A stretch of DNA of 64,000 bases from Vreelandella lutescens (lineage in GTDB: Bacteria; Pseudomonadota; Gammaproteobacteria; Pseudomonadales; Halomonadaceae): the NCBI RefSeq assembly GCF_014640815.1, contig NZ_BMHM01000001.1, positions 620,001 through 684,000 on the forward strand. The letters run 5' to 3'. The notes under the pieces were generated by a model. It saw only the letters and a list, made by a program, of their open reading frames with translations, ran no database searches and had not been told where the DNA came from. The translations under genes and the position numbers were made by a program. Shown in pieces: positions 28,683-37,271 of the stretch (position 1 is the first letter of the stretch; every line of letters begins with the position of its first letter).

Positions 28683-29963
28683 ATGCTGATGAAGCAGTTG
28701 CCCACGTTTAAAAAATCCGCCCTCGCACTGGCCTTAGCGGCAGGCACCGCCATGGCCGCAGGCACTAGCCAAGCAAGCGACGTCGAAGTACTCCACTGGT
28801 GGACATCCGGTGGTGAAGCCCGTGCGGCCAACGTTCTGAAAGAACTACTCGAAGCTGAAGGTTACGGCTGGCAGGACTTTGCGGTGGCCGGTGGTGGCGG
28901 TGAAACCGCCATGACGGTTCTCAAATCCCGCGCTATGTCAGGTAATCCACCCTCCGCCGCGCAGATTAAAGGCCCGGAAATTCAGGAGTGGGGCGAGCTT
29001 GGCCTGCTGGGTGATTTAAATGAAGTGGCGGATGCCGAAGGCTGGAACGACCTGTTACCAGAGATTGTGGCCGATATTATGCGTTACGACGGCCAGTACG
29101 TAGCCGTGCCCGCGAACGTACACCGGGTTAACTGGCTGTGGGCCAACCCGGACGTGCTGGAAGCCGCTGGCGTAGACATGCCTACTACCCTCGACGAGCT
29201 GTTTGCCGCCGGGGAAGCCATTCGTGAAGCGGGTTTTGTACCGCTCGCCCACGGTGGCCAGTCTTGGCAGGATGCTACCGTGTTTGAAAGCGTGGTGTTA
29301 GGCAGCCAAGGCACCGAGTTTTACCAGCAGGCGCTGGTGGAGCTCGACCCGGAAGCCCTTGGGGGCGAGCAGATGGTCGCCGCACTGGAAGACTTCAAAC
29401 GCCTGCGCGAGCTGATGGACGAAGGCATGCCGGGCCGCGATTGGAACATTGCCACCGCGATGGTCATTGAAGGCGTGGCGGGCTTTCAGCTGATGGGTGA
29501 CTGGGCGAAGGGGGAATTCACCGCCGCAGGCCTGACCGCCGGTGAAGACTATCTGTGCGCCGCCGCTCCAGGCACCGAAGACGCCTTTACCTTCAACATC
29601 GATAGCCTGGCCATGTTCCGCGTGACCGATGATGCCGAGCGTGAAGCCCAGCACACGCTGGCGCGCTTGGTGTTAGAGCCTACCTTCCAAGAAGCCTTCA
29701 ACCTTGCCAAAGGTTCTATTCCCGCACGCCCTGATCTGGATATGAGCGAGTTCGACAGCTGCGCCCAGCAGTCGATGGCTGATTTCCAACGTACCGCTGA
29801 AGAGGATGGGTTAGTGCCCAGCATGGCCCACGGCATGGCCGTTCGCGCCGATGTTCAGGGGGCTATCTTTGACGTTGTGACTAACTACTTTAACGACGCC
29901 GATATGCCCGCTGAAGAAGCTGCTCAGCGACTGGTCAGTGCCGCTGAAACCGCCTCGTTTTAA
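28683..29963 (+). CDS. gtsA: Sugar ABC transporter periplasmic binding protein, GtsA-type
   Basis: Extracellular solute-binding protein family 1, 426 aa. A Sec signal peptide ends near TSQAS, and the mature protein starts DVEVLHWWTSGGEARAANVL, a hallmark of glucose/mannose-binding proteins of the Gts type. The ATG at 28683 has CAGGAG 7 bases upstream. It is the first gene of gtsABCD and is followed by a strong hairpin, which would leave the binding protein in excess over the permeases. Substrate assignment to glucose comes from family resemblance and the neighbouring GltR/GtrS-type regulators. Confidence 0.87.
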   Translation: MLMKQLPTFKKSALALALAAGTAMAAGTSQASDVEVLHWWTSGGEARAANVLKELLEAEGYGWQDFAVAGGGGETAMTVLKSRAMSGNPPSAAQIKGPEIQEWGELGLLGDLNEVADAEGWNDLLPEIVADIMRYDGQYVAVPANVHRVNWLWANPDVLEAAGVDMPTTLDELFAAGEAIREAGFVPLAHGGQSWQDATVFESVVLGSQGTEFYQQALVELDPEALGGEQMVAALEDFKRLRELMDEGMPGRDWNIATAMVIEGVAGFQLMGDWAKGEFTAAGLTAGEDYLCAAAPGTEDAFTFNIDSLAMFRVTDDAEREAQHTLARLVLEPTFQEAFNLAKGSIPARPDLDMSEFDSCAQQSMADFQRTAEEDGLVPSMAHGMAVRADVQGAIFDVVTNYFNDADMPAEEAAQRLVSAAETASF

Positions 29964-30014
29964 GCGCTTTCATTCTAATAACCGCGCTTAAACAGCCCTG
30001 AAGGTAAGTCACCC

Positions 30015-30035
30015 GCGCCGCCGCAACGGCGGCGC
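30015..30035 (+). repeat. Hairpin between gtsA and gtsB
   Basis: Perfect 9-bp arms GCGCCGCCG/CGGCGGCGC with a 3-base loop and no T-tract. Such stems after binding-protein genes commonly slow 3' decay and raise expression of the upstream gene. Confidence 0.6.
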
Positions 30036-30062
30036 TACTGGTTGACTGGCGAGGAATTCCCC

Positions 30063-30977
30063 ATGAGCGAAACCCCAACGCGCACCGCGTTGCGGCCTAC
30101 GGCCTCTGGTCGGCTGCAGGCTTGGCTGCCAAGGCTAGTGCTGGCGCCGTCCGTCGCGGTGTCTCTGTTTTTTGTTTACGGCTTTATGCTGTGGACCTTT
30201 GTTCTATCACTCACCAGCTCGCGGATGCTGCCCAGCTACGACTTTGTTGGGTTTGGGCAGTACGCACGGCTGATGGCCAACGAGCGCTGGTGGGTAGCGT
30301 CTACCAATCTGATGATCTTTGGCACGCTGTTTATTGTCATCTGCTTAGTGCTGGGTGCGCTGCTGGCGATGCTGTTGGATCAAAAGATTCGCCAGGAGGG
30401 CGCGCTGCGCACGGTGTATCTCTACCCCATGGCGCTGTCGTTTATCGTCACCGGGGTTGTGTGGAAGTGGCTGCTGAACCCGCAGCTAGGCATCCAGGCG
30501 ATGGTGCGCAGTTGGGGCTTCGAGTCGTTTGAGTTCGACTGGATCGTTGACCCGGATATGGCGATCTACACCTTGGTTATAGCCGCCGTTTGGCAGGCCT
30601 CTGGCTTTGTGATGGCGCTCTTTCTAGCCGGGCTGCGCGGTATCGACGACAGCATTATCAAAGCTGCCCAGCTCGATGGCGCAAGCCTGCCGCGTATCTA
30701 CTGGCGGGTGGTCATGCCCTGCCTGCGCCCGGTGGTGTTCAGCGCGGTGATGATTCTGGCCCACATTGCGATCAAGAGTTTTGACCTAGTGGTGGCACTG
30801 ACCGGCGGTGGGCCGGGTTACGCAACGGACTTACCCGCCACCTTTATGTACACCCACGCCTTTAACCGCGCGCAAATCGGCCTGGGCTCTGCCAGTGCCA
30901 TGCTGATGCTCGGCGGTGTGCTGGCCATCCTGATTCCTTACCTTTACTCCGAACTAAGGAGCCGCAAACATGGCTAA
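30063..30977 (+). CDS. gtsB: Sugar ABC transporter permease, GtsB-type
   Basis: Inner-membrane permease (304 aa) of the MalF/UgpA class with about six helices. The EAA loop that touches the ATPase is KAAQLDGASLPRIYWRVVMP. ATG at 30063 has GAGGAA before it; the in-frame upstream codon at 30042 has no ribosome site. It overlaps gtsC by 8 bases. Confidence 0.9.
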   Translation: MSETPTRTALRPTASGRLQAWLPRLVLAPSVAVSLFFVYGFMLWTFVLSLTSSRMLPSYDFVGFGQYARLMANERWWVASTNLMIFGTLFIVICLVLGALLAMLLDQKIRQEGALRTVYLYPMALSFIVTGVVWKWLLNPQLGIQAMVRSWGFESFEFDWIVDPDMAIYTLVIAAVWQASGFVMALFLAGLRGIDDSIIKAAQLDGASLPRIYWRVVMPCLRPVVFSAVMILAHIAIKSFDLVVALTGGGPGYATDLPATFMYTHAFNRAQIGLGSASAMLMLGGVLAILIPYLYSELRSRKHG

Positions 30978-31848
30978 TGTGATTCGTCGCCAAACGCCTG
31001 CGGCCCGGATGTGGCGGGGCGTGCTGTACGCGGTACTGATCATCGCCGCGCTGTTCTACGTGCTGCCGCTGGTGGTCATGTTGATGACTTCCATCAAACC
31101 GCTGAGCGAAATCAGCGCCGGTACGTTGCTTTCATTACCGCAAAACCCGACGCTCGAACCTTGGACAAAAGCCTGGGGCGAAGCTTGCACCGGCATGCGT
31201 TGTGAAGGTGTGGGCGGTTATTTCTGGAACTCCTTTGCCATCGTCATTCCTGCGGTGCTGATCTCCACCGCCGTGGGAGCGCTGAACGGCTACGCCCTGA
31301 CCAAATGGCGCTTCAAAGGCTCCGAGCTGGTCTTCGCGCTGATGCTGTTTGGCTGCTTTATTCCGTTTCAGGTCGTACTACTGCCCATGGCGCAAACCCT
31401 GGGCTGGCTGGGGCTTTCCAGCTCGCGGGCGGGGCTGATCCTGGTGCACGTGGTGTTTGGTATCGCCTTTACCACGCTATTTTTCCGTAACTTCTACGTG
31501 GGCATTCCCAACGAGCTGGTGTCGGCGGCCAAGCTGGACGGTGCCGGGTTCTTCCGTATTTTTTGGCGCATCCTGCTGCCGGTGTCGGCCCCTATCATCG
31601 TGGTCTCGGTGATTTGGCAGTTCACCCAAATCTGGAACGACTTCCTATTCGGCGTGGCGTTCTCGGCACACGATACTCAGCCGGTTACCGTGGCGCTCAA
31701 TAATCTGGTGAACACCTCCACCGGCGTGCGCGAATACAACGTCGATATGGCCGCCGCCATGATTGCCGCACTGCCCACCCTGGTGGTGTACGTGCTGGCG
31801 GGTAAATACTTCGTGCGTGGGCTAACGGCAGGCTCCGTAAAGGGCTAA
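30970..31848 (+). CDS. gtsC: Sugar ABC transporter permease, GtsC-type
   Basis: Second permease (292 aa) of the MalG/UgpE class with six helices. Its EAA loop is SAAKLDGAGFFRIFWRILLP. It starts within the end of gtsB (AAGGAG ribosome site in the gtsB coding region) and is separated from the ATPase gene by 176 bases that hold a large inverted repeat. It forms a heterodimer with GtsB. Confidence 0.9.
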   Translation: MANVIRRQTPAARMWRGVLYAVLIIAALFYVLPLVVMLMTSIKPLSEISAGTLLSLPQNPTLEPWTKAWGEACTGMRCEGVGGYFWNSFAIVIPAVLISTAVGALNGYALTKWRFKGSELVFALMLFGCFIPFQVVLLPMAQTLGWLGLSSSRAGLILVHVVFGIAFTTLFFRNFYVGIPNELVSAAKLDGAGFFRIFWRILLPVSAPIIVVSVIWQFTQIWNDFLFGVAFSAHDTQPVTVALNNLVNTSTGVREYNVDMAAAMIAALPTLVVYVLAGKYFVRGLTAGSVKG

Positions 31849-31888
31849 TAACAACTAGGTGCATGGCAGTCGCAGGTAGAGGTCAGCA

Positions 31889-31970
31889 TCACCCCGTAGC
31901 GGGGGTCTTTCGCCAGGACGGCGAAAGTAGCGCCCAGGGAAGGGTTTAAAGCGCCCCCGCCAAGGGGTGA
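31889..31970 (+). repeat. Large nested inverted repeat between gtsC and gtsD
   Basis: The outer arms (31889-31905 and 31954-31970, 17 bases) are complementary except for three central positions (TCACCCC...GCGGGGG). They enclose a perfect 8-bp hairpin CTTTCGCC/GGCGAAAG (31907-31914 with 31920-31927, 5-base loop). The folded element is over 80 bases long, has no T-tract and sits inside an operon. It could be a REP-like repeat, an mRNA-processing site or a small regulatory RNA. Confidence 0.7.
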
Positions 31971-32024
31971 TCTGACCGGTGCCAATGCGCTTCTTGCTAG
32001 CCCCCTTAGAACAGGATTTTGATC

Positions 32025-33146
32025 ATGGCAGCGTTAGAGATTCACAACGTACGCAAAGAGTTTGGCAGCGAGCGGGTGCTGAAAGATGTCAGCATTTCCA
32101 TTGATTCTGGCGAGTTTTTGATTCTGGTGGGGCCATCCGGCTGTGGTAAATCCACGCTGATGAATGCCATTGCAGGCCTTGAGCCGGTCACCAGCGGCAA
32201 TATCTATATTGACGGCGAAGACGTCACCTGGCGCACCCCCGCCGAGCGCGATATCGCCATGGTGTTCCAGTCCTACGCCCTGTACCCCAGTATGACCGTT
32301 CGTCAAAACATCAGCTTCGGCCTAGAGATGCGCAAAGTGCCCAAGGCCGAGCGGGAAGCCGCCGTGGAGCGGGTGGCCGATCTACTGCAAATCTCCCACC
32401 TGTTAGAGCGCAAGCCCGCCCAGCTCTCCGGTGGCCAGCGCCAGCGGGTTGCCATGGGCCGCGCCTTAGCGCGGGAACCTAAGGTCTACCTGTTCGACGA
32501 GCCGCTCTCAAATCTGGACGCCAAGCTGCGCGTAGATATGCGCACCGAGATCAAGAAGCTCCACCAGCGCCTGGGCACCACCATCGTCTACGTCACCCAC
32601 GACCAAGTAGAAGCCATGACCCTGGCGGACTGTATCGCGGTGATGCGTGACGGGCATATTCTGCAGCTAGGCAGCCCCGATGAGGTCTACAACAACCCGG
32701 TGGATATGTTCGTGGCGGGTTTTATGGGCTCGCCATCGATGAACTTCATCCGCGCCACGCTGGAAGCAGACGGTGACGGCTATGCACTGCGCATTGCTAC
32801 CCCCGACGAAGCCGACCTGCTGCTGCCGTGGCCAACGGCACGCCACACGGCAGGGCTAGTGGAGCAGCTCAATAAGCCAGTGATTCTGGGCCTGCGGCCC
32901 GAACATTTTAGTGAAGAGGATGTGCGGCTGAGCGAGCAGGCCGAAGGCACGCTGCTGGAAACCAAGGTCAGCGTGGTGGAGCCGACCGGTGCCGATATTC
33001 TGCTGCGCTTGCCGCTGGGTGAGCAGGAGATTACCGCGCGGGTCGGGCCAAAGTGCCAAGTGGTGCCAGGCGAGCGTTTGGCACTGAGGGTCGATATGTC
33101 CCGGGCGGTGCTGTTCGATGCTGAAACCGAGCAGCGGCTGGCCTAA
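32025..33146 (+). CDS. gtsD: Sugar ABC transporter ATPase, GtsD/MalK/UgpC-type
   Basis: Energises import through GtsBC. Walker A is VGPSGCGKSTLMNAIAG, the signature is LSGGQRQRVAMGRALA, Walker B is VYLFDEPLSNLD and the H-loop is VYVTHDQVEAMTLA. A C-terminal regulatory TOBE/OB extension is present (LGLRPEHFSEEDVRL), giving 373 aa. ATG at 32025 has AGGA 8 bases upstream, so the in-frame TTG at 32019 is rejected. No outer-membrane porin gene (oprB) follows, unlike in Pseudomonas. Confidence 0.93.
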   Translation: MAALEIHNVRKEFGSERVLKDVSISIDSGEFLILVGPSGCGKSTLMNAIAGLEPVTSGNIYIDGEDVTWRTPAERDIAMVFQSYALYPSMTVRQNISFGLEMRKVPKAEREAAVERVADLLQISHLLERKPAQLSGGQRQRVAMGRALAREPKVYLFDEPLSNLDAKLRVDMRTEIKKLHQRLGTTIVYVTHDQVEAMTLADCIAVMRDGHILQLGSPDEVYNNPVDMFVAGFMGSPSMNFIRATLEADGDGYALRIATPDEADLLLPWPTARHTAGLVEQLNKPVILGLRPEHFSEEDVRLSEQAEGTLLETKVSVVEPTGADILLRLPLGEQEITARVGPKCQVVPGERLALRVDMSRAVLFDAETEQRLA

Positions 33147-33164
33147 GCCGCTGGGTGAGCGGTA

Positions 33165-34202
33165 TTAGTCGCTGTTGCGCGCGGCGGGGGCGGGCTCTTT
33201 GTCCAGCCGTTTGATCTGACGCCAGAGGTCCTGGCGAAGGTCGGCTAGTTTGGGCTGCTCTTCTGGTGTAAAGGCCACCGGGCGGCACAGCCGCTGCGCG
33301 CGAAGGCCCAGGCGGGCGCTCAGCAGTCCCGTCGCTAAGCCTTGGCCTGCTCTTGCCGAAAGGCGGCCTGCCAAGTCCAGCGAGAGCATGTCCATGCTGG
33401 CATCGGTAGCCAGCTCGCTGGCACCTGCAAAGGCCATGTTGTGCAGCACGTGGCGAAATAGCCGCAGGCGGCTGGCGTAGCCAAGCTCCAGGCCGTACAG
33501 GCGGCTCAACCGATCCACCATGGCAAGGCTGCGCCACGCTACCAGCGCCATATCCACCAGGGTTAGCGGGCTTACCGCCACCATAATGGCGGTTTCCCCC
33601 GACATCCGCGTGATCAGCCGCTGGGCTTCACGGTCACGGGGGGCCAGCAGGTGGTAGCGCAGCAGGGTTTGAATCTCTTCACCGCTATGATGCGGCTGGC
33701 ACGCCCGCTGAAAGGCCAGCCAGTGTGGGTCGTCATTACTTAACGCCAACTGCTGCTTCAGCTGTTCTGCCATGGCTTGGGCCTGCTTGCTGGAGCGCTG
33801 GGGAAGCTCAGCAAGGTCTGCACGTAGCTGGTCGTGGCGCTTTAAGCGCTGCAAACGGCCCAGCTCCTTGAGAAGCGATACCCCGCCCAGCCCAATCAAG
33901 CTCATGCCAAACAGCTGCCACGCCATGACCATCCACTGAGACTGGGACAGCGCGTCAGGAATGCCGGTCGCCAGCTCTATCGTGCCGAGTGTGGCACCGC
34001 CTGCCAAGGCAAACATCAGCCCCCAGCGGCGTTTGCGGGGCGCGCCAAGAGTCTCTTCCGGCAGCGCTTTTAGCTCGGCTTGGGTCGCCAGCGGCTGGTG
34101 CGATTCGGTGGCCGCAAAGCGTTCGTGCTGGCGCAGGGTTTCCTGGGTAGGTTCGGGCGGTGCTTCGGTGTGGAAGTCGCGGCGGGGCTGAGGGTTGCTC
34201 AT
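33165..34202 (-). CDS. ycjF: YcjF/UPF0283-family membrane protein
   Basis: The N-terminal 70 residues are polar. Two adjacent hydrophobic segments (FALAGGATLGTIELATGIP and WQLFGMSLIGLGGVSLL) follow, then a long helical cytoplasmic domain with the conserved area MSGETAIMVAVSPLTLVDMALVAW. Length 345 aa fits the family. It overlaps the ycjX stop/start as ATGA, so the two are co-translated. In E. coli, ycjX and ycjF lie together in the phage-shock (PspF) regulon; their molecular role is poorly known. No psp genes are in this window. Confidence 0.88.
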   Translation of the reverse strand: MSNPQPRRDFHTEAPPEPTQETLRQHERFAATESHQPLATQAELKALPEETLGAPRKRRWGLMFALAGGATLGTIELATGIPDALSQSQWMVMAWQLFGMSLIGLGGVSLLKELGRLQRLKRHDQLRADLAELPQRSSKQAQAMAEQLKQQLALSNDDPHWLAFQRACQPHHSGEEIQTLLRYHLLAPRDREAQRLITRMSGETAIMVAVSPLTLVDMALVAWRSLAMVDRLSRLYGLELGYASRLRLFRHVLHNMAFAGASELATDASMDMLSLDLAGRLSARAGQGLATGLLSARLGLRAQRLCRPVAFTPEEQPKLADLRQDLWRQIKRLDKEPAPAARNSD

Positions 34203-35587
34203 GTCAGTTTGTCTCCAATCAGCCAGTCAAGTGCGGCGTCCATACGGATGTGGGGCAGTGCCTCGCTATCGGCGGGCATCGGGCGAAAGCTGGGGAAATC
34301 AAACCCTTGCTGCTGCCAAAAATCGGCTTTGGGTAGGCGGCTGGGCACATCACCGGGGTACACCAGCACGTCTTCACCTTCTAACGTGGTGCCTTTCAGC
34401 GCCGGGGTCCGCTTGCCATCGTGAAGCACTTCGCGGGCCTCAGTGGCACGTATGGCGGCCAGCGACAGTGCTTTGACCGGAATATCGGCAAAGCGTAAAT
34501 CTTTTAGCGGCTCTGCTAACAGCGCTTCTAACAGCTGCACCACGTGAGTGTGCTGGTCGGGAGTCACGTGGTCCGCTTTGGTGGCGGCAATGGCAAGACG
34601 GTCAATTTTCGGCGCAAACAGCCGGGTGAGCAGGCTGCGCTTTCCGTAGTCAAAGCTGTGCATCAGCTGGCGCAGCGCACTGGAGAGGTCCTCGAAGCGC
34701 TCTGGCCCGGCGTTAAGCGCGCCCAGCACATCCACCAGCACAATCTGGCGGTCAAAGCGGCGAAAGTGGTCGCGGTAGAATGGGCGAACCACCTGCTGTT
34801 GGTAGTAGCGAAAACGCGCCGCCAGTGTGGCGTACAGGCTGGTGTCAGGCAGTGCATCCAGGGTCTCTTTAGGCGCACTGAGCCCCAGTAGCGGAAAAAA
34901 CTGCAGCACGGGTGCGCCGTCCAACTCGCCGGGCAGCAAAAATCGCCCCGGCTGAAGGTCAGAGAAGCCCGCCTGCTTGGCGCGCCGCAGACCTAATGCG
35001 TAGGCCTCGGCCAGCGTGGCAAGCTGTGCTTCGTCGGCTTCCGCTGTGGGGTCAAGCTGTTCTGCCTCGGCCAGCCATTCACTAAACAGCGCTCGGCGAT
35101 GGGGGCCTTCGTGCTGGGCCTGGCTCTGGCTCCAGCTGTAAAAGTCGTGCTGCAACAACGGTAAGTCCAGCAGCCATTCACCGGGGTAGTCGAACAAATC
35201 CAGCGTCAGGTGGGCGATATCCGGCGTGAACCAGCCCTGCTGGGCAGGGCGGTAGCGCAGCTGTAAACGCAGCTCACTAATACCCCGGGTAGGCTCAGGC
35301 CAGCGCGGCGGCGTGTCTCTTAGCGAGGCCATGCCGGGGTCATAGGGGAAACGGGGCACGCCTAAATCGGGTTGATTTAAACGCTGGGCACCCAGCAGTC
35401 GACCTTCACGGGCAACGGGGAGTAAATCAAGCTGTGCTTCTACACCGGCATGGCGTAGCTGATTGACCAAGGAGGTCAGAAACGCCGTTTTGCCTGCCTG
35501 CGAAAGGCCGGTCACGGCCAGTCGTAGCTGGCGGTCTCGGCCACGCTCTAAAAGGTTACTGAATTCGCGACTCAACGGCTGGCGCAT
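34199..35587 (-). CDS. ycjX: YcjX-family (DUF463) P-loop NTPase
   Basis: A 462-residue GTPase-like protein with Walker A in VTGLSQAGKTAFLTSLVNQL near residue 30 and a DxxG-like LDLFDYPGEWLLDLPLL. The segment IVLVDVLGALNAGPERFEDL and the late IAATKADHV (base-recognition-like) are also typical of the YcjX family. It is cytosolic and partners with the following YcjF membrane protein. The start codon has no strong ribosome site but matches the family N-terminus. Confidence 0.9.
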   Translation of the reverse strand: MRQPLSREFSNLLERGRDRQLRLAVTGLSQAGKTAFLTSLVNQLRHAGVEAQLDLLPVAREGRLLGAQRLNQPDLGVPRFPYDPGMASLRDTPPRWPEPTRGISELRLQLRYRPAQQGWFTPDIAHLTLDLFDYPGEWLLDLPLLQHDFYSWSQSQAQHEGPHRRALFSEWLAEAEQLDPTAEADEAQLATLAEAYALGLRRAKQAGFSDLQPGRFLLPGELDGAPVLQFFPLLGLSAPKETLDALPDTSLYATLAARFRYYQQQVVRPFYRDHFRRFDRQIVLVDVLGALNAGPERFEDLSSALRQLMHSFDYGKRSLLTRLFAPKIDRLAIAATKADHVTPDQHTHVVQLLEALLAEPLKDLRFADIPVKALSLAAIRATEAREVLHDGKRTPALKGTTLEGEDVLVYPGDVPSRLPKADFWQQQGFDFPSFRPMPADSEALPHIRMDAALDWLIGDKLT

Positions 35588-35609
35588 GATACATGTCTCA
35601 TGGGTAGTC

Positions 35610-35801
35610 TTACTGGCGTAGCATAAGGATTAGCTGATAAAACATAGGCATCGTGGCGATCTGAAAACCAATCACGGCAATGACATAGCCCGGCCATTTG
35701 CGCGACATTTTTTGTGCCAATGTCAGGCCTACAATACAGACCACCATCCCCACTAGATTAAAAGCCAGTGTGGCAGCCTCAAGTACATCTTGAGGATTCA
35801 T
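35610..35801 (-). CDS. Small two-helix membrane protein, unknown
   Basis: A 63-residue protein with two hydrophobic helices (AFNLVGMVVCIVGLTLA and GYVIAVIGFQIATMPMFYQL) and a short basic loop between them. AAGGAG lies 7 bases before ATG, and the gene sits 22 bases upstream of ycjX on the same strand, so it may belong to the ycjXF unit. I do not recognise a family. Confidence 0.65.
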   Translation of the reverse strand: MNPQDVLEAATLAFNLVGMVVCIVGLTLAQKMSRKWPGYVIAVIGFQIATMPMFYQLILMLRQ

Positions 35802-35860
35802 AGTCGCTCCTTAACCAGCAAATTAAAGACTACCTTACCAACAGATTGATGAATCCAAGG

Positions 35861-36730
35861 TTAACCGCGACTTAATGTCGTCGCTAACAAGTGTTGAGCA
35901 CCGGGTACCAGCCATACAGGGTCTAGACGCGTATTGGCCGCTTCCACGCATAAAAAGTGCTTGGCAGCGTCAGCAGGCGTATCGCTAGGCAGCTCGCTAT
36001 CCGGGTGCCAGACCACCGTTGAGTCGCTGGACTGCTTGCCAATACGCAGCGTGCGCAGGCCATCGTTAAGCTGCACCGCTTCATTGGTGTGATAAATGCG
36101 GTCTACCGGGCCACGAATAGCCAGCGTGCCTTGCTGTTCTGATTCGGCAAAGCCGCGCAGTTTATCTAGGTAGCGTGCTCCAGCTAAGCCTTCTAAGCGG
36201 CACTGGTGGACATCATCTACGGCAAGATAAGTATGCAGCGCACCGCTGGTTTTGACGGGGGCGTCGCCGATATTTTCGCTAATCACTTCAACGTTGAGAC
36301 GTTGAGCATTTGCTTGGATGACCACTCTCGCCGTGAGTTGGCTATGCAGACGCTCTTGTGGTGAGAGGTGTACTTCAATACCTTCCGCATGGTCGTCAAC
36401 GGCATCTAAGCGCCATTGGGCATGGCGGGCCAGCCCGTGAAAGGGGCCATTACGTTCTGGGCTTTCATCGGCATAGCGCTCATCAGCAAACCAGGGCCAG
36501 CAGAGAGGTATGCCGCCGCGGATGGTGCCTGGCAGCGCCTGCGGGGTAGGGGTGACCCAAAGCCAAGCGGTGTCGTCGGCTGGCTGGAAGTGCAGCACTT
36601 GCGCCCCTTGCAGGCTGATCGCCATTTCTCCCCAGGACATATTAAATAGCGCTACGTCACGCCCTTGCCAAGAGGCCTGCTGGTGGCCATCAACACTGCT
36701 AAGTAGCTGTTTAAGGGAGTCGGGGATCAT
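35861..36730 (-). CDS. D-hexose-6-phosphate mutarotase (YeaD-type)
   Basis: Aldose-1-epimerase-fold enzyme that interconverts anomers of glucose-6-phosphate. Family features are GGIPLCWPWFADERY and HGLARHAQWRLDAV early, LHTYLAVDDVHQCRLEGLAG mid-protein, and FLCVEAANTRLDPVWLVPG at the end (catalytic Glu region). Length is 289 aa. AAGGAA lies before ATG. In Pseudomonas a related gene follows gtsABCD-oprB; here it lies 2.7 kb from gtsD on the other strand, which still fits a glucose-use neighbourhood. Confidence 0.9.
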   Translation of the reverse strand: MIPDSLKQLLSSVDGHQQASWQGRDVALFNMSWGEMAISLQGAQVLHFQPADDTAWLWVTPTPQALPGTIRGGIPLCWPWFADERYADESPERNGPFHGLARHAQWRLDAVDDHAEGIEVHLSPQERLHSQLTARVVIQANAQRLNVEVISENIGDAPVKTSGALHTYLAVDDVHQCRLEGLAGARYLDKLRGFAESEQQGTLAIRGPVDRIYHTNEAVQLNDGLRTLRIGKQSSDSTVVWHPDSELPSDTPADAAKHFLCVEAANTRLDPVWLVPGAQHLLATTLSRG

Positions 36731-36847
36731 AGAAGGTTCCTTGTGGGAAAAGGCAACAAATGGGCAGAACAGTAGCGCCGTGTGCTATGGTAGGACAAGC
36801 ATAGGTTGAAGGTAAAACCCCAAGCTGAGTGAAACCAAGGAGGTTGT

Positions 36848-37090
36848 ATGGGCTTTATTGCATGGTTAATTATCGGTGGTTTAGCTGGCTGGATTGCTGG
36901 CAACATCATGCGCGGCGGCGGTTTTGGCGTATTAGGCAATATTGGTGTAGGTGTGATTGGCGCACTGGTCGGTGGTTTCCTATTTAGTTTGCTGGGTTTG
37001 CAAGCGGGCGGTTTTATTGGCTCGCTGGTCACGGCAACCGTAGGCGCGGTGGTCTTATTATGGGTGATCAGTAAAGTTAAAAGCGCTTAG
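36848..37090 (+). CDS. GlsB/YeaQ/YmgE-family stress-associated membrane protein
   Basis: An 80-residue protein with three short glycine-rich hydrophobic helices. The pattern WLIIGGLAGWIAGNIMRGGG, then GNIGVGVIGALVGGFLF, is characteristic of transglycosylase-associated (GlsB/YeaQ) proteins. AAGGAGG precedes the ATG. It is a monocistronic gene with its own terminator. The function in other bacteria is loosely tied to envelope or general stress. Confidence 0.9.
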   Translation: MGFIAWLIIGGLAGWIAGNIMRGGGFGVLGNIGVGVIGALVGGFLFSLLGLQAGGFIGSLVTATVGAVVLLWVISKVKSA

Positions 37091-37114
37091 CGTCACCCAC
37101 GCTTCGCGTCTTAT

Positions 37115-37148
37115 GCTGCCCGGCCTTTGCGCCGGGCAGCGCTGTTTT
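37115..37148 (+). terminator. Intrinsic terminator after the GlsB-like gene
   Basis: A perfect 10-bp stem (37115-37124 with 37131-37140), a 6-base loop and a downstream TTTT. Confidence 0.85.
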
Positions 37149-37271
37149 GTGTAGCGGCTATCGGTCTTGGCAACAGATTCCGTTACACTATGCCGCTTTT
37201 GGCAGCCCGGCTCGGCTGCTCTATTTTTGTATGGCTTTCATTGATTGCTTTCTGTTTCTTCGAGGTGTCTT

